A DNA stretch of 8,545 nt, taken from Chloroflexota bacterium (lineage in GTDB: Bacteria; Chloroflexota; Dehalococcoidia; Dehalococcoidales; JAUYDJ01). Positions 1 to 6,458 of this stretch are shown here, in pieces (the first letter of the stretch is position 1; every line of letters starts with the position of its first letter). The position numbers and the translations under genes are program-made. Under the pieces are notes generated by a model. It ran no database searches and was not told the origin of the DNA. It was given only the letters and a program-made list of their open reading frames with translations. The stretch spans positions 1 to 8,545 of the forward strand of contig JAUYDJ010000155.1 in NCBI GenBank assembly GCA_030690025.1, in the 5' to 3' direction.

Positions 1-438
1 GTTACCCGGTATGTCCTGCACCGTCCCCTCATACTATCTGATGAGTTCGGCGGGTACAGCCTGGTTATTATCGCCTTTCTCGGCTTTGCTTATACCTGGA
101 AGGAGAGGGGCCATATACGTATTACTTTTGCTGTCAGCCGACTTCCGGCTGGGGTAGCCAGCTGGCTGAGAATAGCCACCCGTGCCGCTGGGCTGGCCTA
201 TGTGCTCCTCGCTACCAGGGTCAGCTATGATTTTATTGGCGATGCCTTCCGCCGTAATATCCGCTCCAACTCATGGCTAATGACGCCGTTGAAGTGGCCG
301 GAAATGGTGATACCGGTGGGTTTTACTCTGCTGGCCCTGGTTATGGTCTTTGATATTATCGTGGGCATCAACCAGGCGAGAAGGGGTGTTCACCTTGAAG
401 AGCTTGAGGAGGAAAAGGCCGAGGAGGGGAGTGTATGA
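1..438 (+). CDS. TRAP transporter small permease subunit (DctQ-like), 5'-truncated
   Basis: The frame is open from base 1 to the TGA at 436-438, giving 145 visible residues; the true start lies upstream of the window. The small membrane subunit of a TRAP transporter pairs with the large permease in the cytoplasmic membrane and helps couple solute uptake to an ion gradient. Visible signs are the family's conserved segment near the start (residues RPLILSDEFGGYSLVIIAFL followed by a WKERGHIRI stretch), with the acidic residue before a membrane helix and the basic HI motif after it. Two further hydrophobic helices follow (about residues 60-80 and 102-122), then a charged, Glu-rich C-terminal tail. 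That fits helices 2-4 of a four-helix DctQ protein. The internal Met at 202 is not the start, because conserved DctQ sequence precedes it in frame. The stop overlaps the next gene's ATG (ATGA, 435-438), indicating translational coupling with DctM. Confidence 0.9.
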   Translation, partial: VTRYVLHRPLILSDEFGGYSLVIIAFLGFAYTWKERGHIRITFAVSRLPAGVASWLRIATRAAGLAYVLLATRVSYDFIGDAFRRNIRSNSWLMTPLKWPEMVIPVGFTLLALVMVFDIIVGINQARRGVHLEELEEEKAEEGSV

Positions 439-1733
439 GTCCGGAGTTGATGGCCCTCATCCTTATCGGTGGCCTGGTGGTCTTTCTGGCTCTGGGAGTG
501 GAAATTGCCGTATCCATGGGCATACTGGCCAGCCTGGGTTTCATCCTGTTCTCTCATGATCCCCAGGTACAGATTCCCTGGACCGCCTGGGCAACCCTGA
601 ACTCATTTGTCCTTCTGTCCATGCCGCTCTTTATCTTCATGGGGACCATGTTCGCCAACACCGGCGTGGTACGCTCCCTTTTTAATGCCGCCGATAAATG
701 GATTGGTATTCTGCCCGGCGGCCTGGCCTCCTCGGTGGTCGTAGCCAATGCCGTTTTTGGAGCGATGTGCGGTTCCAGTATTGCCGCCGCCGCTACCTTC
801 AGCGCGATTGCCTTCCCGGAGATGGAAAAGAAAGGCTATGACCCCAAGCTGGCCCTGGGTGTTATCTGCGTGGGTGGTACACTGAGCGTCCTCATCCCGC
901 CCAGCCTTATCCTCATCGTCTACGGCGCCTGGGAAGAGCAATCGGTTGCCAAGCTCTTTGCCGCCGCTATGATTCCAGGGATTATACTGGCAACATTGCT
1001 GGTCATAACCGTAATGATTATGGCATTAATGAACCGTTCATTGACACCACAGGTGGCCCATTACACCTGGCGAGAAAGGTTTATTGCTATCCGGGATATT
1101 CTGCCGTGGGCCGGCGTTATTGCCCTGGTTTTAGGTGTGATTTTCGGCGGCGTCATGACTCCTACCGAGTCATCCGCCCTGGGTGCTTTTCTCAGCCTGG
1201 TTATGTCTGCCGCCTACCGCCAGATGAGCTACAAGGCTCTCAAGAATAGTCTCTTTACCACGGTGAAAGTCACGGCCATGATTGGCTTTATCATATTTAC
1301 TGCGAGGCTCCTGTCTTTTGTCTTCCAGGCTTCGGGGCTTACCCAGTCTTTCGCCCACATTATGAGCGGACTAGCCCTGGGCAAGTATGGTGTTTTCACT
1401 GTCATTGTGATACTTTATCTGGTCCTGGGATGTTTTCTCGACACTTTTTCCATGATGCTGCTTACCTTCCCCTTCGTGATGCCGCTGTTGACCAGTCTTG
1501 GCTTCAGCCCCATCTGGTGGGGGGTGACCTTTGTGATTCTGGCGGAAATCGGGGTAGTCACACCGCCGTTCGGTCTGAACTTGTTTGCCATACACGGCGT
1601 CTTGCCCCGCTACTCGGTGATGACTATTGCCGGGGCGTCCATGCCCTTTTTGATACCGTTGCTGGTTATGATAGCTATTATGGTGGCTTTCCCTGACCTG
1701 GCGCTATGGCTGCCGGGTGTGCTCTACGGATGA
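435..1733 (+). CDS. TRAP transporter large permease subunit (DctM-like)
   Basis: The 432-residue protein matches the usual DctM length and is hydrophobic throughout, with about a dozen membrane helices. It forms the transport channel of a TRAP system, which takes up solute delivered by a periplasmic or lipoprotein binding protein. Family landmarks are visible: the PLFIFMG segment (64-70), the GAMCGSSIAAAATFSAIAFP region (109-128), GGTLSVLIPPSLILIVYG (147-164) followed by the LFAAAMIPG turn (174-182), FGGVMTPTESSALGAF (237-252) and the EIGVVTPPFGLNLF motif (371-384). These IPPS, TPTE and TPPFG blocks are typical of the family. The start ATG overlaps the dctQ stop and is preceded by a GGAGGGGA ribosome binding site at 423-430. 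The substrate cannot be read from the permease; family members carry C4-dicarboxylates, sialic acid, keto acids, ectoine and others. The binding protein should be encoded upstream of the window. Confidence 0.95.
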   Translation: MSPELMALILIGGLVVFLALGVEIAVSMGILASLGFILFSHDPQVQIPWTAWATLNSFVLLSMPLFIFMGTMFANTGVVRSLFNAADKWIGILPGGLASSVVVANAVFGAMCGSSIAAAATFSAIAFPEMEKKGYDPKLALGVICVGGTLSVLIPPSLILIVYGAWEEQSVAKLFAAAMIPGIILATLLVITVMIMALMNRSLTPQVAHYTWRERFIAIRDILPWAGVIALVLGVIFGGVMTPTESSALGAFLSLVMSAAYRQMSYKALKNSLFTTVKVTAMIGFIIFTARLLSFVFQASGLTQSFAHIMSGLALGKYGVFTVIVILYLVLGCFLDTFSMMLLTFPFVMPLLTSLGFSPIWWGVTFVILAEIGVVTPPFGLNLFAIHGVLPRYSVMTIAGASMPFLIPLLVMIAIMVAFPDLALWLPGVLYG

Positions 1734-1766
1734 TATTTAGTATGCTTACTTACTATTGGTTTGAGC

Positions 1767-1775
1767 AAAGGAGGA
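1767..1775 (+). promoter_or_regulatory. Shine-Dalgarno site deciding the cysteine hydrolase start
   Basis: AAAGGAGGA lies 6 nt before the ATG at 1782. The upstream in-frame TTG at 1761 would put this site inside the coding region and has no ribosome binding site of its own, so the ATG at 1782 is preferred. Confidence 0.85.
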
Positions 1776-1781
1776 AGACTT

Positions 1782-2471
1782 ATGCCAATTGATAAAGACA
1801 AAGGAATACAGGCAGCTATGGCGCGGATGCTGAACACGGTGGAAAAGAAAGTCAACCCGGCGCATACCGCCCTGGTGGTGGTGGATATGCAGAATGACTT
1901 CTTAGCCAAGGGCGGCGCCTTTGACAAAGAGGGCGTTGACCTGAGCATGATGCAGGCCATAACCCCTAAACTGGTGAAGTTTATCGATAGCGCCCGGGCG
2001 GCGGGCGTAACCGTTGTCTACATCCAGAGCATCTACTACGCGGAGAACAACTGGTTTCTCTCTGATGTCTGGCTGGAGCACCATATCCGCACCGGCAAGG
2101 GCAAGCACTACAAGTACCCCATCTGTGAAAAGGGTGCCTGGGGCGCTGATTTCTACGGGGGCATAAAGCCGCTGCCCGGGGAAATCATCGTCAATAAGCA
2201 CCGCTACAGCGCCTTCATCGAGACCGACCTTGACCTGGTGCTGCGCAGCCGGGGAATAAGGACGCTGGTGATGACGGGCGTGGCCAGCGATATTTGCGTG
2301 GCCATGACGGCTAAAGTCGGCTTCTTCAAGGACTACTACATTGTCTTCCTCAAGGACCTTAGCGCCACCTTGAGCCTGGAAGCGCATAACAACGTGTTAA
2401 AGGACATCGATATGTTCTACGGGCAGGTGCTTGATTCCAGCGAGGTGCTGAAGTACTGGCCGAAAAAGTAA
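1782..2471 (+). CDS. Cysteine hydrolase, isochorismatase-like superfamily (RutB-like)
   Basis: The 229-residue protein is an isochorismatase-fold cysteine hydrolase, a family that cleaves C-N bonds of amides, ureides and related compounds through a Cys-Asp-Lys triad. The triad is visible: Asp35 in the VVVDMQNDF strand, Lys139 in VNKHRYSAF, and Cys172 in GVASDICV, where the preceding small-residue turn normally carries the cis-peptide. The block from the Lys through the RSRGIRTLVMTG strand resembles ureidoacrylate hydrolase (RutB) and biuret or N-carbamoyl hydrolases more than true isochorismatases, but specificity is not assignable by eye. It starts 48 bp after dctM and ends 33 bp before the alpha/beta hydrolase, consistent with one operon. 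An in-frame TTG at 1761 would add seven residues but is rejected on the ribosome binding site. Co-location with a PreA-like enzyme hints at a ureide, amide or N-heterocycle substrate (inference). Confidence 0.9.
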   Translation: MPIDKDKGIQAAMARMLNTVEKKVNPAHTALVVVDMQNDFLAKGGAFDKEGVDLSMMQAITPKLVKFIDSARAAGVTVVYIQSIYYAENNWFLSDVWLEHHIRTGKGKHYKYPICEKGAWGADFYGGIKPLPGEIIVNKHRYSAFIETDLDLVLRSRGIRTLVMTGVASDICVAMTAKVGFFKDYYIVFLKDLSATLSLEAHNNVLKDIDMFYGQVLDSSEVLKYWPKK

Positions 2472-2494
2472 GCGACTTCTAAGCAAGAGAATTT

Positions 2495-2499
2495 GGAGG
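2495..2499 (+). promoter_or_regulatory. Shine-Dalgarno site deciding the alpha/beta hydrolase start
   Basis: GGAGG lies 5 nt before the ATG at 2505. An in-frame TTG at 2493 overlaps this site and lacks its own upstream Shine-Dalgarno, so it is a poor start. Confidence 0.8.
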
Positions 2500-2504
2500 T
2501 TGAT

Positions 2505-3419
2505 ATGGAAACCAGGGTCTCCTACTACAGTGATGGCTGTAAGCTGGCTGGCACGCTGTTCGTCCCCGATGGCCTGAAGCCGGGTGAAAAGCGGAGCGGT
2601 ATTGTCTTCGCCCACGGCTTCACCGGCACCCGGGATACGCTGCTGCTGCCCTTCAGCCGCTTTTTCTGCGAGAAGGGTTACGTCTGCCTGAGCTTTGATT
2701 ACCGGGGCTTTGGCCAGAGCGAGGGCGCTCGTTTCAGGCTCCTGCCTATGAACGAGGTGGAAGACCTGCGCGCCAGCATCACCTTTCTCCAGCAGCAGGC
2801 CAATGTTGATGAGGACAGTATCGGCGTGTTCGGCACCAGTTTCGGCGGCGCCGTATCCGTTTATGGCACCGCGCTGGATGAGCGGGTCAAGTGCCTGGTG
2901 GTCAATATCAGCGTGGGCAACGGGGCGAAATGGCTGCGCAGCCTGCGCAGCGGCCGCGAGTGGCGGACGCTGCTCGATGAATTGAAAGAAGACCGGGTGC
3001 GGCGGGTAATGACCGGCAAGTCGAAGATGGTGAGCTGGCTCTATGTTATGCCCGACGAAGCCTCTCGCAAAGCCCGGGAAGAAATCATGAAGACCGACCC
3101 CACCTGTTGCCAGGAGGTGCCGCTGGAGACCCCGCAGGCGGTGATTGAGTTCAAACCGGACGAGGTAGTCCACAAGATAGCCCCCCGCCCCGTCCTTTTT
3201 ACCGTGGCGGAAAGGGATATCCTGACGCCGGTGGAGCTTACCCGGGAGATGTTCGACCGGGCCGGGGAGCCCAAGAAATGGGTGGTGGTGCCCGGCGCCG
3301 AGCACTATGAGACCTACTCGCCGCCGCATTCCAAGCTGGTCATCGATGAGGCTTTCAAATGGTTCACGCAATACCTGCCCGTGCAAAAGGCGGAACCAGG
3401 TCTCTGGCGCAAGATGTGA
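2505..3419 (+). CDS. Alpha/beta-fold hydrolase (serine hydrolase with cap insertion)
   Basis: The 304-residue cytoplasmic hydrolase has a full catalytic set. There is an oxyanion-region HGFTGT (His37-Gly38), the DYRGFGQSEG strand-turn (65-74), and a nucleophile elbow G-T-S-F-G with Ser112. The acid is Asp238 in the strand VLFTVAERD, and His267 is in VPGAEHYET. Residues about 139-215, between the core strands, are a charged helical insertion that probably forms a lid over the active site. The fold resembles the uncharacterised 'alpha/beta hydrolase / dienelactone hydrolase-like' group that cleaves esters, lactones or C-C bonds; the substrate is not determinable. No signal peptide is seen. The gene begins 33 bp after the cysteine hydrolase and ends 12 bp before the PreA-like gene, so it is very likely co-transcribed with both and acts on the same or a sequential intermediate. 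Two adjacent cysteines (201-202) sit in the lid. Confidence 0.9.
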   Translation: METRVSYYSDGCKLAGTLFVPDGLKPGEKRSGIVFAHGFTGTRDTLLLPFSRFFCEKGYVCLSFDYRGFGQSEGARFRLLPMNEVEDLRASITFLQQQANVDEDSIGVFGTSFGGAVSVYGTALDERVKCLVVNISVGNGAKWLRSLRSGREWRTLLDELKEDRVRRVMTGKSKMVSWLYVMPDEASRKAREEIMKTDPTCCQEVPLETPQAVIEFKPDEVVHKIAPRPVLFTVAERDILTPVELTREMFDRAGEPKKWVVVPGAEHYETYSPPHSKLVIDEAFKWFTQYLPVQKAEPGLWRKM

Positions 3420-3431
3420 AGGGAGGGGAAG

Positions 3432-4628
3432 ATGGCCGACCTGAGTGTGGAATTTGCCGGTATTAAATTCAAAAACCCGGTGCTGGCCGCCTCCGCCGAG
3501 CCGACACTGAATGTCAAAAACATGCGGCGCGTGATTGAAGCCGGTGCCGGCGGCCTGGTGGCTAAATCGGTGAGCCACGACCCGGCGCTGCGCCGGGTGT
3601 TCCACAAGTGGCGCATTCTTAACGAGAGGCATGAGGTGGCCCGGGGCAAGGTACCCCGTGGCTTCACTCTCTACGGGCGGGGCAACGCTACCGAGTTGAC
3701 CCTGGAGGAATGGCTGCCGGTATTGAAAGAGTCAAAGAAAATCGCCGATGATGCCGGCGCCGTGCTGATTGGCAGCGGCGATGGGCCGGCCGTAGCCGAC
3801 TGGGTGGAGCAGGCCAAGCGCATAGAGGACATCGGCATACAAATGATGGAGTGCAACTTCGGCTGTCCCCACCCCGGCTCGGAGGAAGGCCACCGCAAGA
3901 CCGGGCAGATTGGCCAGGACATAGACTTCTCCACCGAGATTATCCGGGCCATCAAAAAAGAAGTCTCCATACCCATCGTGGTCAAGTGTTCGCCGCAGGT
4001 GGTCGATTTGCTGGAAATAGTGCGGGCGCTGCGGGAAGCCGGCGCCGCCGGGGTGACCATCTCTAACCGCTTCACCGGGTTTATTGTGGATATTCAGACC
4101 GGCAAACCGCTCCTCTCGAGCTGGGCCGGGGTGGGCGGGCCGTGGGTCAAGCCCATCACCCTGCGCTGGATATCCCAGGCCCACGCGCTCATGCCCGATT
4201 TTCCTGTTTCCGGCTCCAACGGACCATACGACTGGAAGGACGTGGTGGAATATATCATGTCGGGGGCGACTACCGTCCAGCTGTGTTCCGTGCTGCTGGT
4301 CAAAGGCATCGACTACATCAAGGATGTGGTGGCCGGGCTGAACACCTTTCTGGATGGCAAGGGCTACCAGAACGTCAGAGATATTTTGGGGATGGCCGTT
4401 AAGGCCGCGTTACCTCCGGCTGAGGCGACCAAAGTAGCGCCGGTGCGGGCCAGGATTGACGAAGAGAAATGCACCGCCTGCGGCAACTGCATAAGGTCGT
4501 GCATGTTCGCCGCCATACAGTCGGAGGACGAGCGGGTGTGGGTGGACGATAAGGCCTGCGTGGGCTGTGAGATGTGCTTCAGCATGTGCCCGGCTGACGC
4601 CATCAGCTACGTATCGGCGCTGGTTTAG
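3432..4628 (+). CDS. PreA-like dihydropyrimidine dehydrogenase-family FMN oxidoreductase with C-terminal 2x[4Fe-4S] ferredoxin domain
   Basis: The 398-residue protein has a dihydroorotate/dihydropyrimidine dehydrogenase TIM barrel (about 1-335) followed by a bacterial ferredoxin domain (about 340-394). Barrel landmarks are FKNPVLAASAEPT (13-25), Lys45 in GGLVAKSV, MECNFGCPHP (139-148), Lys185 in VVKCSP, Asn212 in ISNRFTG, VGGPWVKPITLR (234-245) and the phosphate-binding SGSNG plus QLCSVLLVKG region. The arrangement matches PreA, the subunit that reduces uracil or thymine with its PreT partner. The ferredoxin part has two C-x2-C-x2-C-x3-C sets: Cys347/350/353/357 and Cys376/379/382/386. A notable oddity is that the active-site loop after NFGCPHP (149-162) carries no cysteine, although DPD-type enzymes use one there. 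No PreT-like NAD(P)H/FAD partner is seen in the window. A GGGAGGGG ribosome binding site at 3421-3428 supports the ATG. The family call is secure; the reaction is open. Confidence 0.88.
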   Translation: MADLSVEFAGIKFKNPVLAASAEPTLNVKNMRRVIEAGAGGLVAKSVSHDPALRRVFHKWRILNERHEVARGKVPRGFTLYGRGNATELTLEEWLPVLKESKKIADDAGAVLIGSGDGPAVADWVEQAKRIEDIGIQMMECNFGCPHPGSEEGHRKTGQIGQDIDFSTEIIRAIKKEVSIPIVVKCSPQVVDLLEIVRALREAGAAGVTISNRFTGFIVDIQTGKPLLSSWAGVGGPWVKPITLRWISQAHALMPDFPVSGSNGPYDWKDVVEYIMSGATTVQLCSVLLVKGIDYIKDVVAGLNTFLDGKGYQNVRDILGMAVKAALPPAEATKVAPVRARIDEEKCTACGNCIRSCMFAAIQSEDERVWVDDKACVGCEMCFSMCPADAISYVSALV

Positions 4629-4675
4629 TTCTGTTCAGTAGATGTTGTGTTAAGAGCTGACAACCTATCCCTTTA

Positions 4676-4769
4676 CCTCTTCCCTTACTAGGGAAGGGGA
4701 GTGTAAATAGAGAGGGGCGAAGCCCCTCTCTAAAATCTCTTCCCCCTCTCCTTACGAAGGAGAGGGGGA
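4676..4769. repeat. Three consecutive stem-loops in the intergenic region before the SDR gene
   Basis: The 217-bp gap between the PreA-like gene and the SDR holds three hairpins in a row. The first pairs 4676-4685 with 4690-4699 (10 bp, one G-T pair, 4-nt loop). The second pairs 4708-4718 with 4722-4732 (11 bp perfect, GAA loop). The third pairs 4741-4753 with 4757-4769 (13 bp perfect, ACG loop). All three are built of CCCCTCTC/GAGAGGGG-type sequence, so arms of different hairpins can also pair with each other. None is followed by a T-run on the + strand, so they are not classic intrinsic terminators. They may be a dispersed intergenic repeat, an mRNA-stabilising or attenuating element, or both. 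The rest of the gap holds no gene I can support. Confidence 0.8.
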
Positions 4770-4845
4770 TACAGGGGGTGAGGTCAACCTGGCTGACAGC
4801 GTCAATATAGCGAGGGAAAGCTCCGGTCTGAGAAAGGAGAAAACC

Positions 4846-5592
4846 ATGAGGCTGGAAAATAGGGTTGCGGTAGTCACCGGCGCCGCCTCGGGGTTCGGGC
4901 GTGCTTCGGCGCACCTGTTCGCCCGGGAGGGGGCCAAAGTAGTCGTGGCCGATATTAATGATGTCACCGGTGAAGAGACTGTCGCCATGATTAAGCAGGA
5001 TGGGGGTAAGGCCATCTTCGTCCACACCGATATTACCCGTGCCGCTGACGTTGAGCGTCTCGTCAAGACAGCTATCGAGAAGTTCGGCAAGATTGATATC
5101 CTTTTCAACAATGCCGGTATCGGGCAGAAGCGGACGGAAATTGAGAACACCGATGAGGCCATGATTGACCAGGTTTACGCCTTAAATGTGAAAAGTATTT
5201 TCCTGACCGCCAGGTATGTGGTGCCGCTCATGAAGAAAGCGGGTGGAGGCGTTATCATCAATACCGCCTCCACCGTAGTCCACCGGCCGGGCAAGAATAT
5301 CTGCGTCTACGCCAGTTCTAAGGGGGCGGTGGACGCACTGACCCGGGCTATGGCCCTGGAGCTGGCGCCGTCTCACATCCGGGTGAATTCCATTAATCCC
5401 GGCCTCGCCGATACACCCCTCGTCCACAAAATGTACAGCCGTGAGTTTGCCCGGGACATGGTCGGCATTACCCCGCTGGGGCGTCTCATCACGCCGGAAG
5501 ACGTGGCCTATGCCGCTTTATACCTGGCCTCGGACGAGTCCGCCATGACCACCGGCTCTTCCATAAATGTGGACGGCGGGCGAATGATATAG
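4846..5592 (+). CDS. Short-chain dehydrogenase/reductase (classical SDR, NAD-type)
   Basis: The 248-residue protein is a standard-length classical SDR, which oxidises an alcohol or reduces a ketone with a nicotinamide cofactor. Motifs in order are TGAASGFG (Thr11, Gly12, Gly16, Gly18), an acidic Asp36 at the end of the second strand (favouring NAD(H) over NADP(H)), Asp62 contacting adenine, and NNAG (88-91). The catalytic tetrad is Asn114-Ser142-Tyr155-Lys159 (Y-A-S-S-K), followed by the INPGLADTP segment after the last core strands. It resembles 3-oxoacyl-ACP-reductase-like and glucose-dehydrogenase-like SDRs, which are a poor guide to substrate. An AAAGGAG ribosome binding site at 4834-4840 precedes the ATG. 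The gene is separated from the upstream operon by a hairpin-rich gap and from the corrinoid gene by a palindromic repeat, so it may be transcribed with either side. A catabolic dehydrogenase role in the locus is inference. Confidence 0.92.
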   Translation: MRLENRVAVVTGAASGFGRASAHLFAREGAKVVVADINDVTGEETVAMIKQDGGKAIFVHTDITRAADVERLVKTAIEKFGKIDILFNNAGIGQKRTEIENTDEAMIDQVYALNVKSIFLTARYVVPLMKKAGGGVIINTASTVVHRPGKNICVYASSKGAVDALTRAMALELAPSHIRVNSINPGLADTPLVHKMYSREFARDMVGITPLGRLITPEDVAYAALYLASDESAMTTGSSINVDGGRMI

Positions 5593-5604
5593 ATGCGGGA
5601 AAAT

Positions 5605-5781
5605 TCCAATATCTAAATTTATCTAAATTCTAAACAAATGCAAATAACCAAAATCCTCGAACCACCATGTCATTGCGAGCCCCGATGAAATCGGGGCGAA
5701 GCAATCCCTTAAATCATTGAGATTGCTTCGTCGCTTCGCTCCTCGCAATGACACACGAACTTTGAATTTTATATTTGAGGG
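5605..5781. repeat. Palindromic intergenic repeat, copy 1 (MITE-like or branched REP-like)
   Basis: The core is an 86-bp imperfect palindrome at 5668-5753. TGTCATTGCGAG at the left (5668-5679) is matched exactly by CTCGCAATGACA at the right (5742-5753). An inner pair CGAAGCAATC (5697-5706) and GATTGCTTCG (5721-5730) closes a 14-nt apical loop. Between the outer and inner arms on the left sits a small hairpin, CCCCGAT-GAA-ATCGGGG (5680-5696), giving a branched fold. An AT-rich flank to the left carries a 27-bp block (5630-5656) that recurs at 7605-7631 with two mismatches, so the repeat is larger than the palindrome. It fills nearly the whole SDR-corrinoid gap, and no gene is visible inside. 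It is either a non-autonomous mobile element or a dispersed structural repeat; no transposase is present. Confidence 0.85.
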
Positions 5782-5787
5782 GGGTGT

Positions 5788-6456
5788 ATGGCTTCAGCGG
5801 AGAGAACTCAGGAAATCTTGAAAGGACTTCGGGAGGCGGTGGTGGCTTATGATGAAGAGGCTGCCGCCAGGCTCAGCAAAGCGGCGCTGGCTGAAGGCGT
5901 CAGTGCCTATGATGCGGTGAGACAGGGGCTGGCGGCGGGTATGGAAAAGGTTGGCGAGATGTTCGCCAAACACGAGTACTTTGTCCCCGAGGTGCTGCTC
6001 TGCTCCGATGCGCTCTATGCCGGGCTGGATATCCTGCGGCCGCACATCAGGGCGGGAGACGCTTCTGAAGTCAGGAAGCAGATAGTCCTCGGCACCGTGG
6101 AGGGTGATGTTCACGATATCGGCAAGAACCTGGTCAAGATAATGTTTGAAGCCGCCGGCTGGCTTGTCCATGACCTCGGTACTGACGTGAAGCTGGAGAA
6201 GTTCGCCGAGGAGCAGGCGAGGACAAATGCGGATATTGTGGGGCTTTCGGCATTGATGACCAGCACCATGCTGGCCATGCCGCGGGTCATCCAGATGATT
6301 AAGGCACGAAGTCCCGGTGCAGCCGTGATGGTCGGCGGCGCGCCGCTGTCGCCGGAGATAGCCCGCCAGTACGGCGCGGACGGCTATGCCCGCAATGCCG
6401 GCGAGGCTGTGCGGGAGGCAGTCAACATGCTCAGCCGGCTTGGCACGAAAGGATAA
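5788..6456 (+). CDS. Corrinoid (B12-binding) methyltransferase protein, MtaC/MtbC-like
   Basis: The 222-residue protein has the two-domain layout of small corrinoid proteins that shuttle methyl groups between two methyltransferases. Residues about 1-90 form the helical cap (GMEKVGEMFAKHEYFVPEVL, 51-70). Residues about 96-218 form the Rossmann-like cobalamin domain. The decisive signature is D-V-H-D-I-G (Asp107, His109, Gly112), where His109 is the lower cobalt ligand. It is followed by Ser154 in VGLSALMTSTM and the VGGAPLSPE loop (182-190), and GADGYARNAGEAV ends the domain. The length matches MtaC, MtbC, MttC and aryl O-demethylase corrinoid proteins; the two short domains exclude full-length methionine synthase. 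The ATG follows a GAGGGGGG tract at 5777-5784. The next gene, a UroD-type methyltransferase, starts 2 bp after its stop, so the pair is almost certainly a functional unit. No reductive activase for the corrinoid is seen in the window. Confidence 0.93.
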   Translation: MASAERTQEILKGLREAVVAYDEEAAARLSKAALAEGVSAYDAVRQGLAAGMEKVGEMFAKHEYFVPEVLLCSDALYAGLDILRPHIRAGDASEVRKQIVLGTVEGDVHDIGKNLVKIMFEAAGWLVHDLGTDVKLEKFAEEQARTNADIVGLSALMTSTMLAMPRVIQMIKARSPGAAVMVGGAPLSPEIARQYGADGYARNAGEAVREAVNMLSRLGTKG

Positions 6457-6458
6457 CT

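Noticed and set aside
1761..1781. TTG start seven codons upstream for the cysteine hydrolase
   Set aside because: The Shine-Dalgarno AAAGGAGGA falls inside this extension and is ideally spaced for the ATG at 1782.
2397..3632. A long open frame of 411 codons on the minus strand opposite the alpha/beta hydrolase
   Set aside because: It is a codon-bias shadow: the + strand gene here has a full catalytic triad and a ribosome binding site, while the minus-strand product has no recognisable domain and low-complexity His/Pro/Arg-rich composition.
4708..4732. Perfect 11-bp hairpin as an intrinsic terminator of the upstream operon
   Set aside because: The + strand after it reads AAATCTC rather than a T-run; a terminator role is not supported by sequence alone.
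5680..5696. Hairpin after the SDR gene as a rho-independent terminator
   Set aside because: It has no following T-tract and is an integral part of the palindromic repeat.
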